A stretch of 39,967 nucleotides of DNA from contig NZ_BDBV01000123.1 of assembly GCF_001613165.1 (NCBI RefSeq), positions 1 to 39,967 on the forward strand, given 5' to 3'. The notes beneath the pieces were generated by a model that saw nothing but the letters and a program-made list of their open reading frames with translations, was not told the DNA's origin and did no database searches. This document shows positions 26,183 through 34,780 of this stretch, piece by piece. A program made the position numbers and the translations under genes. Each line of letters starts with the position of its first letter. Position 1 is the first letter of the stretch. The stretch comes from Nocardia mexicana NBRC 108244. Its GTDB lineage: Bacteria; Actinomycetota; Actinomycetes; Mycobacteriales; Mycobacteriaceae.

Positions 26183-27718
26183 ATGACCCAGGTGGACAAC
26201 TATCTGGTCCAGATCGGACTGCCGCTCATCGCGCTCGCGGTCTCGCTGATCGCATTCCTGTGGGAATTCGTGGTGATCCGGCGCAAACAGCTCGGCTACC
26301 GCGTGCAGATGGACACCCCGGTGACCGGCGAGATCGAGTCGGCGTTCCCGGGCGTGCTCACCCAGATGCGGCCCGACGACGCCGATTCCGGCGCGGAGTT
26401 GAAAGACCTGTCGGTGGTGCTGATCCGCATCGAGAACAACGGCGTCACCGATATCGACTCCGCCGACTACTCGATGCCGGACGGGCCGGTCGGGCTACAC
26501 CTGCATTTTCCGCGGCGCCGCGTGGTCGGCATGGCGGTCACCGAGCTCAGCGAACCGACGCTCGGCGATCACCTCGAGCCCGGCCGGGGCATCGACGCCC
26601 GCGAGGACACCGCCCACCACATCGGCATCATCGACCTGCCCAGGGTGCCGATGAACCGGCGCGACCACTACAAGATCCTCGCCATCCTGCAGCGCACCAC
26701 GGGCGGCAGCGACTACCCGGAGCCGACCCTGTACGGCAAGCTCAAGGGCGGCCGCATCACCGAAACCCGCAGCCAGACCGGCGTTTCCCGAAACATGCTG
26801 GGATTCATGGCATTCCTGGTCGCGGTGATCGTGATCCAGTTCTCCATCACCCTGCTCGGCGACGATCCGCCCGCGCCGCACTGCGTCCGCGGCAGCCTCA
26901 CCCTGGTCGGCTCCTCGGCCTTCGAGCCGGTCGTCCGCGACGCCACCGCGGCCTACCGGAAAGGTTGCAGCGGAGCCGATTTCACCTTCGCCTTCGAGGG
27001 TAGCGAGCGCGGCCTGACCCGCGTCGACGAGGAGGGCGGCGGCAATGCCGGACTGCTCGCCATCACCGACGGCCCCAAGGGCGTCGGCTATCCCGGCCTG
27101 CTGCCGCGGCCGCTCGCGATGGCCGTATTCGCCGTGGTCGTGCACCGCGACCTCGGGATACGCGATCTGACCCGGGAGCAGATTCGCGACCTGTATCAGG
27201 GCCGGATCACCAACTGGAATCAGGTCGGCGGGCCGGATCACCCTGTGCGCGTGATCAATCGGGCGCTCGGCTCCGGCACCAGGGAGACCTTCCAGCAGCG
27301 GCTGCTCGACGGCGGCTCCGTCGCGCTCCCCCAAGCCGGCTGCCGCGCCATCCGATTCACCGCACCGCCCGGCCTGTCCGCCTGCGAGGTGCCGCTCACC
27401 CGCGACATGCTCGAGACCGTGGCCGACATTCCCGGCGCGATCGGCTACGCGTCCTACGCGGAGGCCGCACACAGCGCCGGGACCGTCACGGTCACCATCG
27501 ACGGACACCGCCCCGGGCGGGACGAGGTCGTCGCGGGCGGCTATCCGTTCTGGGGAGTCGAATACGCCTACAGCAACGGCGAACTCCCGCACGACTCGCT
27601 GGAGGCCGCCTTCCTGCGCTACCTCACCGACAATGCCGGTAAGGACGTCGTCCGCACGCACGGCGATACGCCGTGCGACGAGCTCGCCCAGCCCGGCGCC
27701 TGCAGCCCGCAACGCTGA
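26183..27718 (+). CDS. Membrane-anchored PstS-like substrate-binding protein with N-terminal intracellular domain
   Basis: A 511-aa protein with an unusual layout. TM1 (residues ~7-32) is followed by RRK (positive-inside), a soluble domain of ~170 residues with beta-sandwich character (LSVVLIRIENNG, LHLHFPRRRVVGMAVTE, IDLPRVPMNRRDHYKILAIL), TM2 (~205-225), and a C-terminal PstS-type binding domain (~235-511) with TLVGSSAFEPV, QIRDLYQGRITNWNQVGG and ALGSGTRETF. The topology implies a cytosolic middle domain and an extracellular binding domain, suggesting sensing rather than ABC transport; no permease or ATPase genes are adjacent. ATG 26183 has CGGGGG just upstream. Similar proteins exist in streptomycetes (from memory); function is unknown. 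Confidence 0.82.
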   Translation: MTQVDNYLVQIGLPLIALAVSLIAFLWEFVVIRRKQLGYRVQMDTPVTGEIESAFPGVLTQMRPDDADSGAELKDLSVVLIRIENNGVTDIDSADYSMPDGPVGLHLHFPRRRVVGMAVTELSEPTLGDHLEPGRGIDAREDTAHHIGIIDLPRVPMNRRDHYKILAILQRTTGGSDYPEPTLYGKLKGGRITETRSQTGVSRNMLGFMAFLVAVIVIQFSITLLGDDPPAPHCVRGSLTLVGSSAFEPVVRDATAAYRKGCSGADFTFAFEGSERGLTRVDEEGGGNAGLLAITDGPKGVGYPGLLPRPLAMAVFAVVVHRDLGIRDLTREQIRDLYQGRITNWNQVGGPDHPVRVINRALGSGTRETFQQRLLDGGSVALPQAGCRAIRFTAPPGLSACEVPLTRDMLETVADIPGAIGYASYAEAAHSAGTVTVTIDGHRPGRDEVVAGGYPFWGVEYAYSNGELPHDSLEAAFLRYLTDNAGKDVVRTHGDTPCDELAQPGACSPQR

Positions 27719-27721
27719 ACG

Positions 27722-28858
27722 TCAGTCCGCGCCTTTCGCACTGGACACCAGTGGGCGGGCATCGGGTTCGGACGGCGGCAGCGCTCGCGCACTCTGTCCG
27801 ACGGTGTTCAGGTGCCCCAGGGCCTGGGCATAGGACTCCAGCAGCCCGGTCTCGCAATACGGCAGCCCGCGCTCGGCGCAGAACTGCACGACCAGCGGTT
27901 GCGCCCGGCGCAGGGCGGGCCGCGGCATCGCCGGGAACAGGTGATGCTCGATCTGATAGTTCAGGCCGCCCAGCGCGGTGTCGACGAACCAGCCGCCGCG
28001 CACATTGCGGGAGGTGAGCACCTGGCGGCGCAGGAAGTCGGTGGACTCCTCCGCCGTCAGCACCGCCATCCCCTTGTGGTTGGGAGCGAAGGTGCAGCCC
28101 ATGTACAAACCGAACAGGCCCTGGTGCAGCAGCACGAATGCGAGCGCGTGGACCGGCGGCAGCACCGCGAGCACCAGGACCAGGTATCCGACGAAGTGCG
28201 CGCCCAGCATCACCGCCTCCCGGCGGCGGTGCCGAATGTTCCAGCTCGCCACGCCCCGCACGCTCGCGCCGTGCAGGCTCCAGCCCTCCAGCAGCAGCAT
28301 CGGGAAGAACAGCCACGCCTGGTACCGGAAGATCAGCCGCCGCACGCCCTGCCCGCGCCGCGCGCGCTCGCCGGAATGCGCCAGCACCCCGCTGACGTCC
28401 GGGTCCTCCCCCTCGGTATTGGGGTGCGCGTGGTGGCGGTTGTGGTTGCTGGTCCACCAGCCGATGCTCACCCCGATGCCGAGGTTCCCGGCGATCAGCC
28501 CGTACAGGTGATTGGCCCACCGGGTGCGAAAGATCTGCCGGTGTCCCGCATCGTGCCCGAGGAAGGCGAGCTGGGCGAACACCGCGGCCTGCCAGGCCGC
28601 GACCGCCACCTGCCACCACGAGTCGCCCACGAGGACGAACGCCACCCATCCGGCAACCCAGGCGGCCGCCGTGATCGCACTCTTCCAGCCGTAGTAGCGC
28701 ACCCGCCGATCCAACAGCCCGGCCTGGCGCACCCGGCGCAACAACACCGCGTACTCACTCCCCCGCACCGCGTCGGAACGCATCGGAGGATCGACCGCCG
28801 CCCTCGCACGCTCGGGCGCTCCGGCTCGCAACGCCACCGAGCCGGATAAGTTGTCCAT
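27722..28858 (-). CDS. Membrane fatty acid desaturase (DesA3-like)
   Basis: A 378-aa membrane di-iron desaturase with three histidine boxes: H102-DAG-H106, H139-NR-HH143 and QIEHH (Gln302-His306). The glutamine-bearing third box is shared by front-end desaturases and mycobacterial DesA3. Several hydrophobic segments lie between the boxes. It should introduce a double bond into acyl-CoA or acyl-lipid substrates at the membrane. ATG 28858 is taken as start; a GTG two codons earlier (28864) is also possible, and neither has a strong Shine-Dalgarno. It is convergent with the PstS-like gene (3-bp gap). Confidence 0.92.
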   Translation of the reverse strand: MDNLSGSVALRAGAPERARAAVDPPMRSDAVRGSEYAVLLRRVRQAGLLDRRVRYYGWKSAITAAAWVAGWVAFVLVGDSWWQVAVAAWQAAVFAQLAFLGHDAGHRQIFRTRWANHLYGLIAGNLGIGVSIGWWTSNHNRHHAHPNTEGEDPDVSGVLAHSGERARRGQGVRRLIFRYQAWLFFPMLLLEGWSLHGASVRGVASWNIRHRRREAVMLGAHFVGYLVLVLAVLPPVHALAFVLLHQGLFGLYMGCTFAPNHKGMAVLTAEESTDFLRRQVLTSRNVRGGWFVDTALGGLNYQIEHHLFPAMPRPALRRAQPLVVQFCAERGLPYCETGLLESYAQALGHLNTVGQSARALPPSEPDARPLVSSAKGAD

Positions 28859-28864
28859 TGTCAC

Positions 28865-29178
28865 GCACGGCCTACCGTTCTGCCCCGGTTGTCGGTTTCG
28901 GGGCTCGCACTTCCGCACACCCGCAGCCATTCTGCGGCATCGGGCAGTCGGCACTGTCGGCGGCCGCGCGAACGCGGCTCGCTATTCGATTCCAGGTTGC
29001 CGCGAGGACATATCCACCGAGTAAACGAGGGTGTGGTACGGCGACACATCTGCGTGACGATCCGTGCACGGGGGTGGACAGGATGCGCCGCGGAGAAACC
29101 CCTAGTACCACGGTATTACGGCCGAACAGCACCGCAGCGGGGTGTGGGCCGGGACCGGAGATTCCTACCTTCGGCACC
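28865..29178. other. Divergent intergenic region, desaturase/secreted protein
   Basis: 314 bp without a convincing gene. It holds an imperfect dyad at 29103-29118 and, at its right end, a TACCTT (29166-29171) placed 7 nt before the ATG of the secreted protein. Frames that extend across it have no start signals. Confidence 0.55.
29103..29118. promoter_or_regulatory. Imperfect 16-bp dyad upstream of secreted protein gene
   Basis: TAGTACC-N2-GGTATTA; 12 of 16 positions are symmetric. It is about 60 bp upstream of the start codon. A weak operator candidate. Confidence 0.3.
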
Positions 29179-29745
29179 ATGGTCACCAACGAATCCGAAT
29201 TCGCCGCCGCGTCCGCCACTTCCGAGCACCGTACCGCCAGGCCCCTGTGGCTGCGCGGGATGGCGGGCGCGGTGGCGGCGGTCGCCACCGTCAGTTTCCT
29301 GGGCGCTGCCGTCGCGGCGGCGGCGACCGGCCCCGAACCCCGATGTTTGTGGGCCGGAAACGATTACACGCAGTCGTCGACGGTCGTCGCGGGCGGCTCG
29401 GCCTTCACCTGCGCGGCCGACCGCGGCGCACCGCACTGGATTCGCGGTGCGGCGACCGGCGCCCCCAGCACCGTCGCGAACCCCGGCGCCGCCATGCACC
29501 CCGCGGGCATGTTCAGCGTCGGCGCGGTGCAACCGGGAACCGAGTACACCGACTACTGCGTGGGCACCCAGCTCGTCGACGGCAGCGAACGGCAGTACCA
29601 GGTGGTCGAGGCGTCGGGCACGCTGTTCTGGAAGGCGGCGGGGCCGATTTCGGGGTGGGCGTTCGACCCCGGCACCGGCCCGGTCCCGACCACCCGCTCC
29701 GCGAGCCTGTGCCCGGAGGATCCGGTGCTGTGGCCGCAGAACTGA
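29179..29745 (+). CDS. Secreted protein of unknown function (188 aa)
   Basis: No family recognised. The N-terminal ~24 residues are polar; residues ~26-50 (GMAGAVAAVATVSFLGAAVAAAATG) look like a signal peptide with an Ala-rich cleavage site. The mature part of ~138 residues has four Cys residues, likely disulfides, and many Gly/Thr/Pro. The start ATG 29179 has no Shine-Dalgarno, but TACCTT at 29166-29171 sits 7 nt upstream, which fits leaderless transcription. It is divergent from the desaturase gene. Confidence 0.65.
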   Translation: MVTNESEFAAASATSEHRTARPLWLRGMAGAVAAVATVSFLGAAVAAAATGPEPRCLWAGNDYTQSSTVVAGGSAFTCAADRGAPHWIRGAATGAPSTVANPGAAMHPAGMFSVGAVQPGTEYTDYCVGTQLVDGSERQYQVVEASGTLFWKAAGPISGWAFDPGTGPVPTTRSASLCPEDPVLWPQN

Positions 29746-29792
29746 GCCCGGTGACCAGGGTCACGGTGCACACCCGCTGCTCCGGGCATAAA

Positions 29793-29816
29793 TTCGGTAA
29801 TTAGCGAAATACCGAA
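29793..29816. promoter_or_regulatory. ArsR operator, 24-bp dyad
   Basis: TTCGGTA-N10-TACCGAA with perfect 7-bp arms (additional TT/AA pairs inside), directly upstream of the ArsR ribosome-binding site. Binding by the ArsR protein encoded just downstream is inferred. Confidence 0.7.
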
Positions 29817-29827
29817 GGAAGGCGAGT

Positions 29828-30121
29828 GTGCTCGAACAGTGCAAGGCGCTGGCGAACGAGACTCGGCTGCGCATCCTGGAGTGGCTGAAGGAACCGGCCG
29901 CGAACTTCCCGGGGTGCGACAGCGAGACGGCCGAGCTCGGCGTGTGCGTCGGTCTCATTCAGCAGAAGGCCGGGACCTCCGCCTCGACCGTCTCGGCGCA
30001 TCTGGCGGTCCTGCAGCGCGCCGGATTCCTGACCGCCACCCGCCGCGGGCAGTGGACGTATTACCGCCGCGACGACGCCCGCATCCGCGCCTTCACCGAG
30101 CACCTGCACCGCATTCTGTGA
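29828..30121 (+). CDS. ArsR/SmtB-family transcriptional regulator
   Basis: A 97-aa winged-helix repressor: LEQCKALANETRLRILEWLKEP, then an insert FPGCDSETAELGVCVGLIQQKAG, the recognition helix TSASTVSAHLAVLQRAGFLTATRRGQWTYYRRD, and a C-terminal helix. Three Cys residues (5, 29 and 39), two of them in the insert ahead of the recognition helix, could bind a metal or form a redox switch; no classical metal-site motif is recognised. GTG 29828 has AAGGAAGG at good spacing. It is 19 bp upstream of a flavin oxidoreductase gene and preceded by a dyad operator, so it probably controls the operon. Confidence 0.9.
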   Translation: MLEQCKALANETRLRILEWLKEPAANFPGCDSETAELGVCVGLIQQKAGTSASTVSAHLAVLQRAGFLTATRRGQWTYYRRDDARIRAFTEHLHRIL

Positions 30122-30140
30122 CCACGAAAGGCAGCGTCGT

Positions 30141-31148
30141 ATGCCGCTAGCACTGTCCATCCTCGACCTCGCATCGATCGCACCGGGCGGTTCGGCGCGC
30201 GACAGTTTCGACAACAGCGTCGCCCTGGCCCGGGCCGCCGAACGCAGCGGCTATCGACGGGTCTGGTACGCCGAGCACCACAACATGGGCTCCATCGCCT
30301 CGAGCGCCACCAGCGTGCTGATCGGACATGTCGCGGCGCAGACCGAGACCATCCGCCTCGGCTCCGGCGGCATCATGCTGCCCAACCATTCGCCGCTCGT
30401 GATCGCCGAGCAGTTCGGCACCCTGGAGACGCTGTTCCCCGGGCGCATCGACCTCGGCCTGGGCCGGGCCCCGGGCAGCGACCAGAAGACGATGCTCGCC
30501 CTGCGGCGCAATCCGAGTTCCGCGGACACCTTCCCGCAGGACGTGCTCGAGCTGCAGGGCTATCTCACCGGGCACTCGCGCATCCCCGGCGTGCAGGCCG
30601 TCCCTCGCGCGGAAGGCGTTGTGCCGCTCTACATTCTGGGGTCGTCACTGTTCGGTGCGCAGCTCGCCGCGCAACTGGGCCTGCCGTACGCGTTCGCGTC
30701 GCATTTCGCCCCCGATGCGCTGCACCAGGCCGTGGCCACCTACTGCGAGCACTTCCGGCCGTCGGATCAGCTGGCCGAGCCGTACGTGATGGCCGGCGTC
30801 AACGTGTTCGCCGCCGAGGACCACGACGCCGCGGCCGAGCAGAAGACCATCGCCTACCGGGCGCGGGCGCGGATGATGATCAAGCGGGGCGCGGCCGACG
30901 CCCGCTTCACCGACGAGGAGATCGACGCGTTCCTGGCCTCCCCCAACGGCGCCCAGCTGACCGCGATGACCCGCTACACCGCCGTCGGCACCCCCACCGA
31001 AATCCGTACGTACCTCGATGATTTCGCCGCCGCGATCGATGCCGACGAACTCATCCTCGCCCACCACGCGCACGGCATCGAGGACCGGGTGCGATCGGTC
31101 GAACTGACCGGCAGCGCCATGGGCGCCCTGGAGCCCGCCGACCACTGA
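30141..31148 (+). CDS. LLM-class flavin-dependent oxidoreductase (MsnO8-like)
   Basis: A 335-aa luciferase-like monooxygenase in the FMN-dependent subgroup: LSILDLASIAPG, the conserved WYAEHHNMGSIASSATSVLIGHVAAQT block, IRLGSGGIMLPNHSPLVIAEQFGTL and GRIDLGLGRAPG. These enzymes oxidise small organic substrates with reduced FMN from a partner reductase. It is in an operon with the ArsR regulator. No reductase gene is adjacent; a generic cellular one could serve. It is convergent with the TetR gene at 31171. Confidence 0.92.
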   Translation: MPLALSILDLASIAPGGSARDSFDNSVALARAAERSGYRRVWYAEHHNMGSIASSATSVLIGHVAAQTETIRLGSGGIMLPNHSPLVIAEQFGTLETLFPGRIDLGLGRAPGSDQKTMLALRRNPSSADTFPQDVLELQGYLTGHSRIPGVQAVPRAEGVVPLYILGSSLFGAQLAAQLGLPYAFASHFAPDALHQAVATYCEHFRPSDQLAEPYVMAGVNVFAAEDHDAAAEQKTIAYRARARMMIKRGAADARFTDEEIDAFLASPNGAQLTAMTRYTAVGTPTEIRTYLDDFAAAIDADELILAHHAHGIEDRVRSVELTGSAMGALEPADH

Positions 31149-31170
31149 CCCGCGGCCGCCGTCCGGCAAA

Positions 31171-31803
31171 TCAGTCGCTCGCGGGCTCGTCGCGCGGGCC
31201 GATGAGGGCGACCGCGGTGTCGACGGCGACGTCGATGATCCCGGTGATATCGCCGCCGTCCTCGACGGTGGAGGCGATGAGTTCGCGGTAGCCGCCGTAG
31301 AGGATCGTCGCCGTCTGCCGGGACGGCGGGTGCAGGTCGGCGGACTGGAATTCCGGTGTCGCGGTGAGGTTTCGGATGAGCGAGACGAAGGCTTCCCCGG
31401 TCTCGCGGTGCAGGCGCCGGGCGTCCTCTCCGAGGGCGGGGATATCGCGGATCCACGCCAGCGTGATCGAGGTGTCGCGCTGGGAGGCGCCGATCCACGC
31501 CTCGATCGCCTGGCGCACCTGGGTGCGCCACGGCGCCGCCGGATCGACCGCCGCGTAGATCTGCCGGATCGTGTCGCTGTTGCGCTCGCTCAGCAGGGCG
31601 ATGAAGCAGTCCTGCTTACCGCGGAAGTGTTCGTAGAAGGTCCGGCGGGAGGTGCGGGCGTGGCGGACCACGTCGGCCACGGTGGCCTCGCGATAGCCGT
31701 GTTCGCGCACCGCCTCGGCCATGCCGTCGAGAAGTCGGCGCCGGAACCCGGATTCCGGCGCGGCCTCGGTGGCGGGGCTGGATGCGGGCTCGGCGCGGGT
31801 CAC
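31171..31803 (-). CDS. TetR-family regulator near the P450/BVMO operon
   Basis: A 210-aa TetR protein: HTH region LLDGMAEAVREHGYREATVADVVRHARTSRRTFYEHFRGKQDCFIALL, preceded by ~20 flexible residues. GTG 31803 is chosen because TAGGCT (31811-31816, minus strand) ends 7 nt upstream, consistent with a leaderless mRNA; no Shine-Dalgarno is seen for other starts. A short palindrome covers this start. It lies 92 bp downstream of the BVMO gene on the same strand and could be its repressor, acting at the palindromes 34757-34798. This is inference. Confidence 0.85.
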   Translation of the reverse strand: MTRAEPASSPATEAAPESGFRRRLLDGMAEAVREHGYREATVADVVRHARTSRRTFYEHFRGKQDCFIALLSERNSDTIRQIYAAVDPAAPWRTQVRQAIEAWIGASQRDTSITLAWIRDIPALGEDARRLHRETGEAFVSLIRNLTATPEFQSADLHPPSRQTATILYGGYRELIASTVEDGGDITGIIDVAVDTAVALIGPRDEPASD

Positions 31804-31810
31804 GGTGACC
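31798..31810. promoter_or_regulatory. 13-bp palindrome on the TetR start site
   Basis: GGTCAC-G-GTGACC, perfect 6-bp arms, spanning the predicted transcription/translation start of the TetR gene. A possible autoregulatory site. Confidence 0.35.
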
Positions 31811-31895
31811 AGCCTAGTTTCCGCGCGCTCGAGCGGGCGCACCCGCCGACCTCATGCCGTGGCCGCCGATCGGCCGGACGCCTGCCGCAGCGGAT

Positions 31896-33398
31896 TCAGA
31901 TCGTGACCGTCTCCGACTCTTGCCCACCAACCCCGGAACTCTCCGATCGCGGCGGCCGATTCGAGAACCGCAAGGTGCCGTCCGCCAGGCGTCCGTACCG
32001 CAGCGTCAGCACGTCCTGGGCGTAGTTCATGCCCAGCCGCCACGGCCTGCGGCCGCCCGCGCGGGGGAATTCCTCGATGGACCTGAGCACGTAGCCGGCC
32101 TGGAAATCGAGCAGCGGCGTGGCCGGCACGGTGGGGTCCGGCGCGGGGGTGCAGGTGTCACAGCCGTGGTCGTCGAGGTACCGCAGTATCCGGCAGACGT
32201 ATTCGGCGACCAGATCGGCCTTCAGCGTCCAGGACGCGTTGGTGTAGCCGATGGTGAAGGCGAAGTTGGGGACTCCGCCGAGCATCATACCCTTGTACGC
32301 CATGGTTTCCGGCAACTCGACCGGGCGCCCGTCGACGGCCAGCTCGATCCCGCCGAGCGGCAGCAGCCGCAGCCCGGTCGCCGTCACCACCACGTCCGCC
32401 TCGAGCTCCGTGCCGGACTCCAGCCGCAGCCCGGTGGCCGTGAACCGCTCGATGCGGTCGGTGACCACGGACGCGCGACCGGCGCCGATCGATCGGAACA
32501 GGTCGCCGTCCGGGACCAGGCACAGCCGCTGATCCCACGGGTTGTAGGACGGCTTGAAATGCGTGTCCACGTCGTACCCGCCGGGTAGCCGCCGGACGTT
32601 CTGCTCGCGGAGGAACTTGCGCATCATGTCCGGACGACGGCGGCTGAGCTGGTATATCAGGGTGCTGACCAGCACATTCTTCCAGCGGGTGACGGTGTAG
32701 GCCCGTCGTGTGCCCAGCAGCGCACGCAGCCGGGTGGCGAGCGCGTCCGCGGCGGGGACGGGGAGGATGTAGCTCGGCGACCGCTGCAGCATGGTCACGT
32801 GCGCCGCGGTCTCGGCCATGGCCGGTACGAGCGTGACGGCGGTGGCGCCGCTGCCGATGACCACCACCCGCTTACCCGCGTAGTCCAGGTCCTCCGGCCA
32901 CTGCTGCGGATGCACGACACGGCCCCGGAAGTCGTCGAGCCCGGCGAATTCCGGCGTATGCCCGCGGTCGTAGCGGTAATACCCGCCGCACATGTACAGG
33001 AACGCGCAGGTGAACGTCGCGGTCGTCTCCCCGCGCCGCACCTCGACCGTCCAGCGCGCCGCATCCGTCGACCAGGAGGCCCGGATCACGCGGTGGCCGA
33101 AGCGGATTCGGTGCACGATACCGGCGTCGGCGGCGGTGTCGCGGATGTAGCGCAGGATCGCGGGACCGTCGGCGATGGCCTTGCCCTGGGTCCACGGCCG
33201 GAATCGGTAGCCGAGGGTGTACATGTCGGAATCCGAGCGCACGCCGGGATAGCGGAACAGGTCCCAGGTGCCGCCGATCGCGTTGCGCGCCTCCAGGATC
33301 GCGTAGCTGCGCCCGGGAAATTCCTGCTGCAGATGGTGCGCGGCACCGATACCGGAAAGCCCCGCCCCCACGATCAGGACATCGACATGCTCGGTCAT
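31896..33398 (-). CDS. EthA-like flavin-containing Baeyer-Villiger monooxygenase
   Basis: A 500-aa FAD/NADPH monooxygenase. The N-terminal Rossmann motif GAGLSG, GGTWDLFRYPGVRSDSDMYTLGYRFRPWT, the BVMO fingerprint FRGRVVHPQQWP (Phe157 to Pro168, FxGxxxHxxxWP) and the second dinucleotide motif GSGATAV are all present. Similarity to M. tuberculosis EthA (489 aa) is strong by memory, including AYKGMMLGGVPN and GYTNASWTLKADLV. EthA oxidises ketones and activates thioamide prodrugs; the natural substrate here is unknown. Its start overlaps the P450 stop by ATGA, so the two are translated together and probably act in sequence on one hydrophobic substrate. Confidence 0.93.
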   Translation of the reverse strand: MTEHVDVLIVGAGLSGIGAAHHLQQEFPGRSYAILEARNAIGGTWDLFRYPGVRSDSDMYTLGYRFRPWTQGKAIADGPAILRYIRDTAADAGIVHRIRFGHRVIRASWSTDAARWTVEVRRGETTATFTCAFLYMCGGYYRYDRGHTPEFAGLDDFRGRVVHPQQWPEDLDYAGKRVVVIGSGATAVTLVPAMAETAAHVTMLQRSPSYILPVPAADALATRLRALLGTRRAYTVTRWKNVLVSTLIYQLSRRRPDMMRKFLREQNVRRLPGGYDVDTHFKPSYNPWDQRLCLVPDGDLFRSIGAGRASVVTDRIERFTATGLRLESGTELEADVVVTATGLRLLPLGGIELAVDGRPVELPETMAYKGMMLGGVPNFAFTIGYTNASWTLKADLVAEYVCRILRYLDDHGCDTCTPAPDPTVPATPLLDFQAGYVLRSIEEFPRAGGRRPWRLGMNYAQDVLTLRYGRLADGTLRFSNRPPRSESSGVGGQESETVTI

Positions 33399-34741
33399 GC
33401 GGTGACCTCGGCCGCGCGCGCCGTGGTGTCGGCCGAGGGTCGCGGTGCGCGGCGGTGCACGACCGCACGACCCTTCCCGCCGGGAACCAGTGCGACACCG
33501 CGGAAGTGTGTGCGCTCGTCCGGGCGGTCGGTCGGCTCGAGGACGAAATCCCTGAGCAGCGTGCGCAATACGACGTTCATCTCCAGGGTGGCGAATGCGG
33601 CGCCGATGCAGCGGCGCGCGCCGCCGCCGAACGGGATCCAGCTGAAGGTGCCGGGCCGCACGCCGACGAAGCGGTCGGGATCGAAGGTGCGGGCGCGCGG
33701 GAAGAGGTCCTCGTTGTCGTGCATCAGCCGGATGCTGACCATCACCTTCTGCCCCCGCGGCAATGTCCACCGGCCCAGCGAGATCGACTCGGCGTGGACC
33801 TGGCGCGCGGTCGCGTCGATCACCGGCCGGACGCGCTGCACCTCCAGCAGCGTGGCCTCGCGCAGCGCCGAACCGCCCTCGTCCACCTCGGATACCAAGC
33901 GGCGCAGGATATCCGGATGGCGGCGCAGGCGCTCGATCGTCCACGCCAGGGTCGTCGCCGTGGTCTCGTGACCGGCCGTGAGCAGCGTCAGCAGCTCGTC
34001 CGCGATCTCGTCATGGGTCATGGCGGATCCGTCGTCGTAGCGGGACTGCAGCATCATCGACAGCACGTCGTCGCGGTCGGACAGATTCGGATCGTCGACC
34101 GCGCGCCGGATGAGCCGCCCCACGATCTCGTCGTAGCTGCGGCGGTGCGCCGCGAACCGCGCCCAGGGACCGTAGCGCCCCAGGAACTTTCGCGGCATCG
34201 GCACCGCGGCGAGCGCCGACCCCAGCAGGACCAGCTTCGGCAGCAGCGCGCGGAGCCGATCGAATTCCGCACCCTCGGCGCCGAATACGGCGCGCAGGAT
34301 GACGTTCAGGGTGATTCGCATCATCGAGTCCATCGACGCGAACTCGCGGCCCGACGGCCACCCCGCCATCTCCGCGACCGCCTCCTCCTCGATCATGGCC
34401 TCGTACACCGACAGTCGGCGGCCGTGGAACGGCGGCGTGAGCAGCTTGCGTTGCTTGCGGTGCTCGTCTCCGGTCAGCGAGAACAGCGAACCGGGCCCGA
34501 GGAACTGACCGAGGTTGATGTCGATGTTGTCCACCAGGTCGGTGCTCGTGGTGAACAGCGCCTTCACCTCGGCCGGTTCCGACAGCACGACGGTCCGCCC
34601 GAATCGGGGCAGGTACACCGTGAACGCCGACCCGTAGCGCTCGTGCAGCCGCCGCCACGCGCGGGTCCGTCCGGCCATTACCTGTAAGCCCTGCACGAGT
34701 TTCGGCGCGCTCGGTCCGTCGGGCAGTTTCACGGGGGTCAT
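33395..34741 (-). CDS. Cytochrome P450 (CYP138/CYP136-like)
   Basis: A 448-aa P450: I-helix AGHETT, ExxR in a divergent form (EVQRVRP), PERF-like region FDPDRFVG, and the heme-binding loop FGGGARRCIGAAFA with Cys378 as ligand. It most resembles mycobacterial CYP138-type enzymes (from memory). ATG 34741 is preceded by GGAGGCGG. It needs ferredoxin and a reductase encoded elsewhere. Its stop codon overlaps the start of the BVMO gene. Two GGTAC-type palindromes just upstream should be the operator of the operon. Confidence 0.93.
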   Translation of the reverse strand: MTPVKLPDGPSAPKLVQGLQVMAGRTRAWRRLHERYGSAFTVYLPRFGRTVVLSEPAEVKALFTTSTDLVDNIDINLGQFLGPGSLFSLTGDEHRKQRKLLTPPFHGRRLSVYEAMIEEEAVAEMAGWPSGREFASMDSMMRITLNVILRAVFGAEGAEFDRLRALLPKLVLLGSALAAVPMPRKFLGRYGPWARFAAHRRSYDEIVGRLIRRAVDDPNLSDRDDVLSMMLQSRYDDGSAMTHDEIADELLTLLTAGHETTATTLAWTIERLRRHPDILRRLVSEVDEGGSALREATLLEVQRVRPVIDATARQVHAESISLGRWTLPRGQKVMVSIRLMHDNEDLFPRARTFDPDRFVGVRPGTFSWIPFGGGARRCIGAAFATLEMNVVLRTLLRDFVLEPTDRPDERTHFRGVALVPGGKGRAVVHRRAPRPSADTTARAAEVTA

Positions 34742-34756
34742 ATGCCGCCTCCAACG

Positions 34757-34774
34757 TGGTACATCTACGTACCA
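34757..34774. promoter_or_regulatory. Palindrome 1 upstream of the P450 gene
   Basis: TGGTAC-N6-GTACCA, perfect arms, 15 bp upstream of the P450 start codon and overlapping the region just upstream of its ribosome-binding site. Shares GGTAC/GTACC arms with the next palindrome. Confidence 0.7.
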
Positions 34775-34780
34775 TCAGCA

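Noticed and set aside
33399..33944. N-terminal extension of the BVMO into the P450 gene
   Set aside because: Arg/Ala/Pro-rich antisense-like sequence; the Rossmann motif begins directly after the ATG at 33398, which overlaps the P450 stop.
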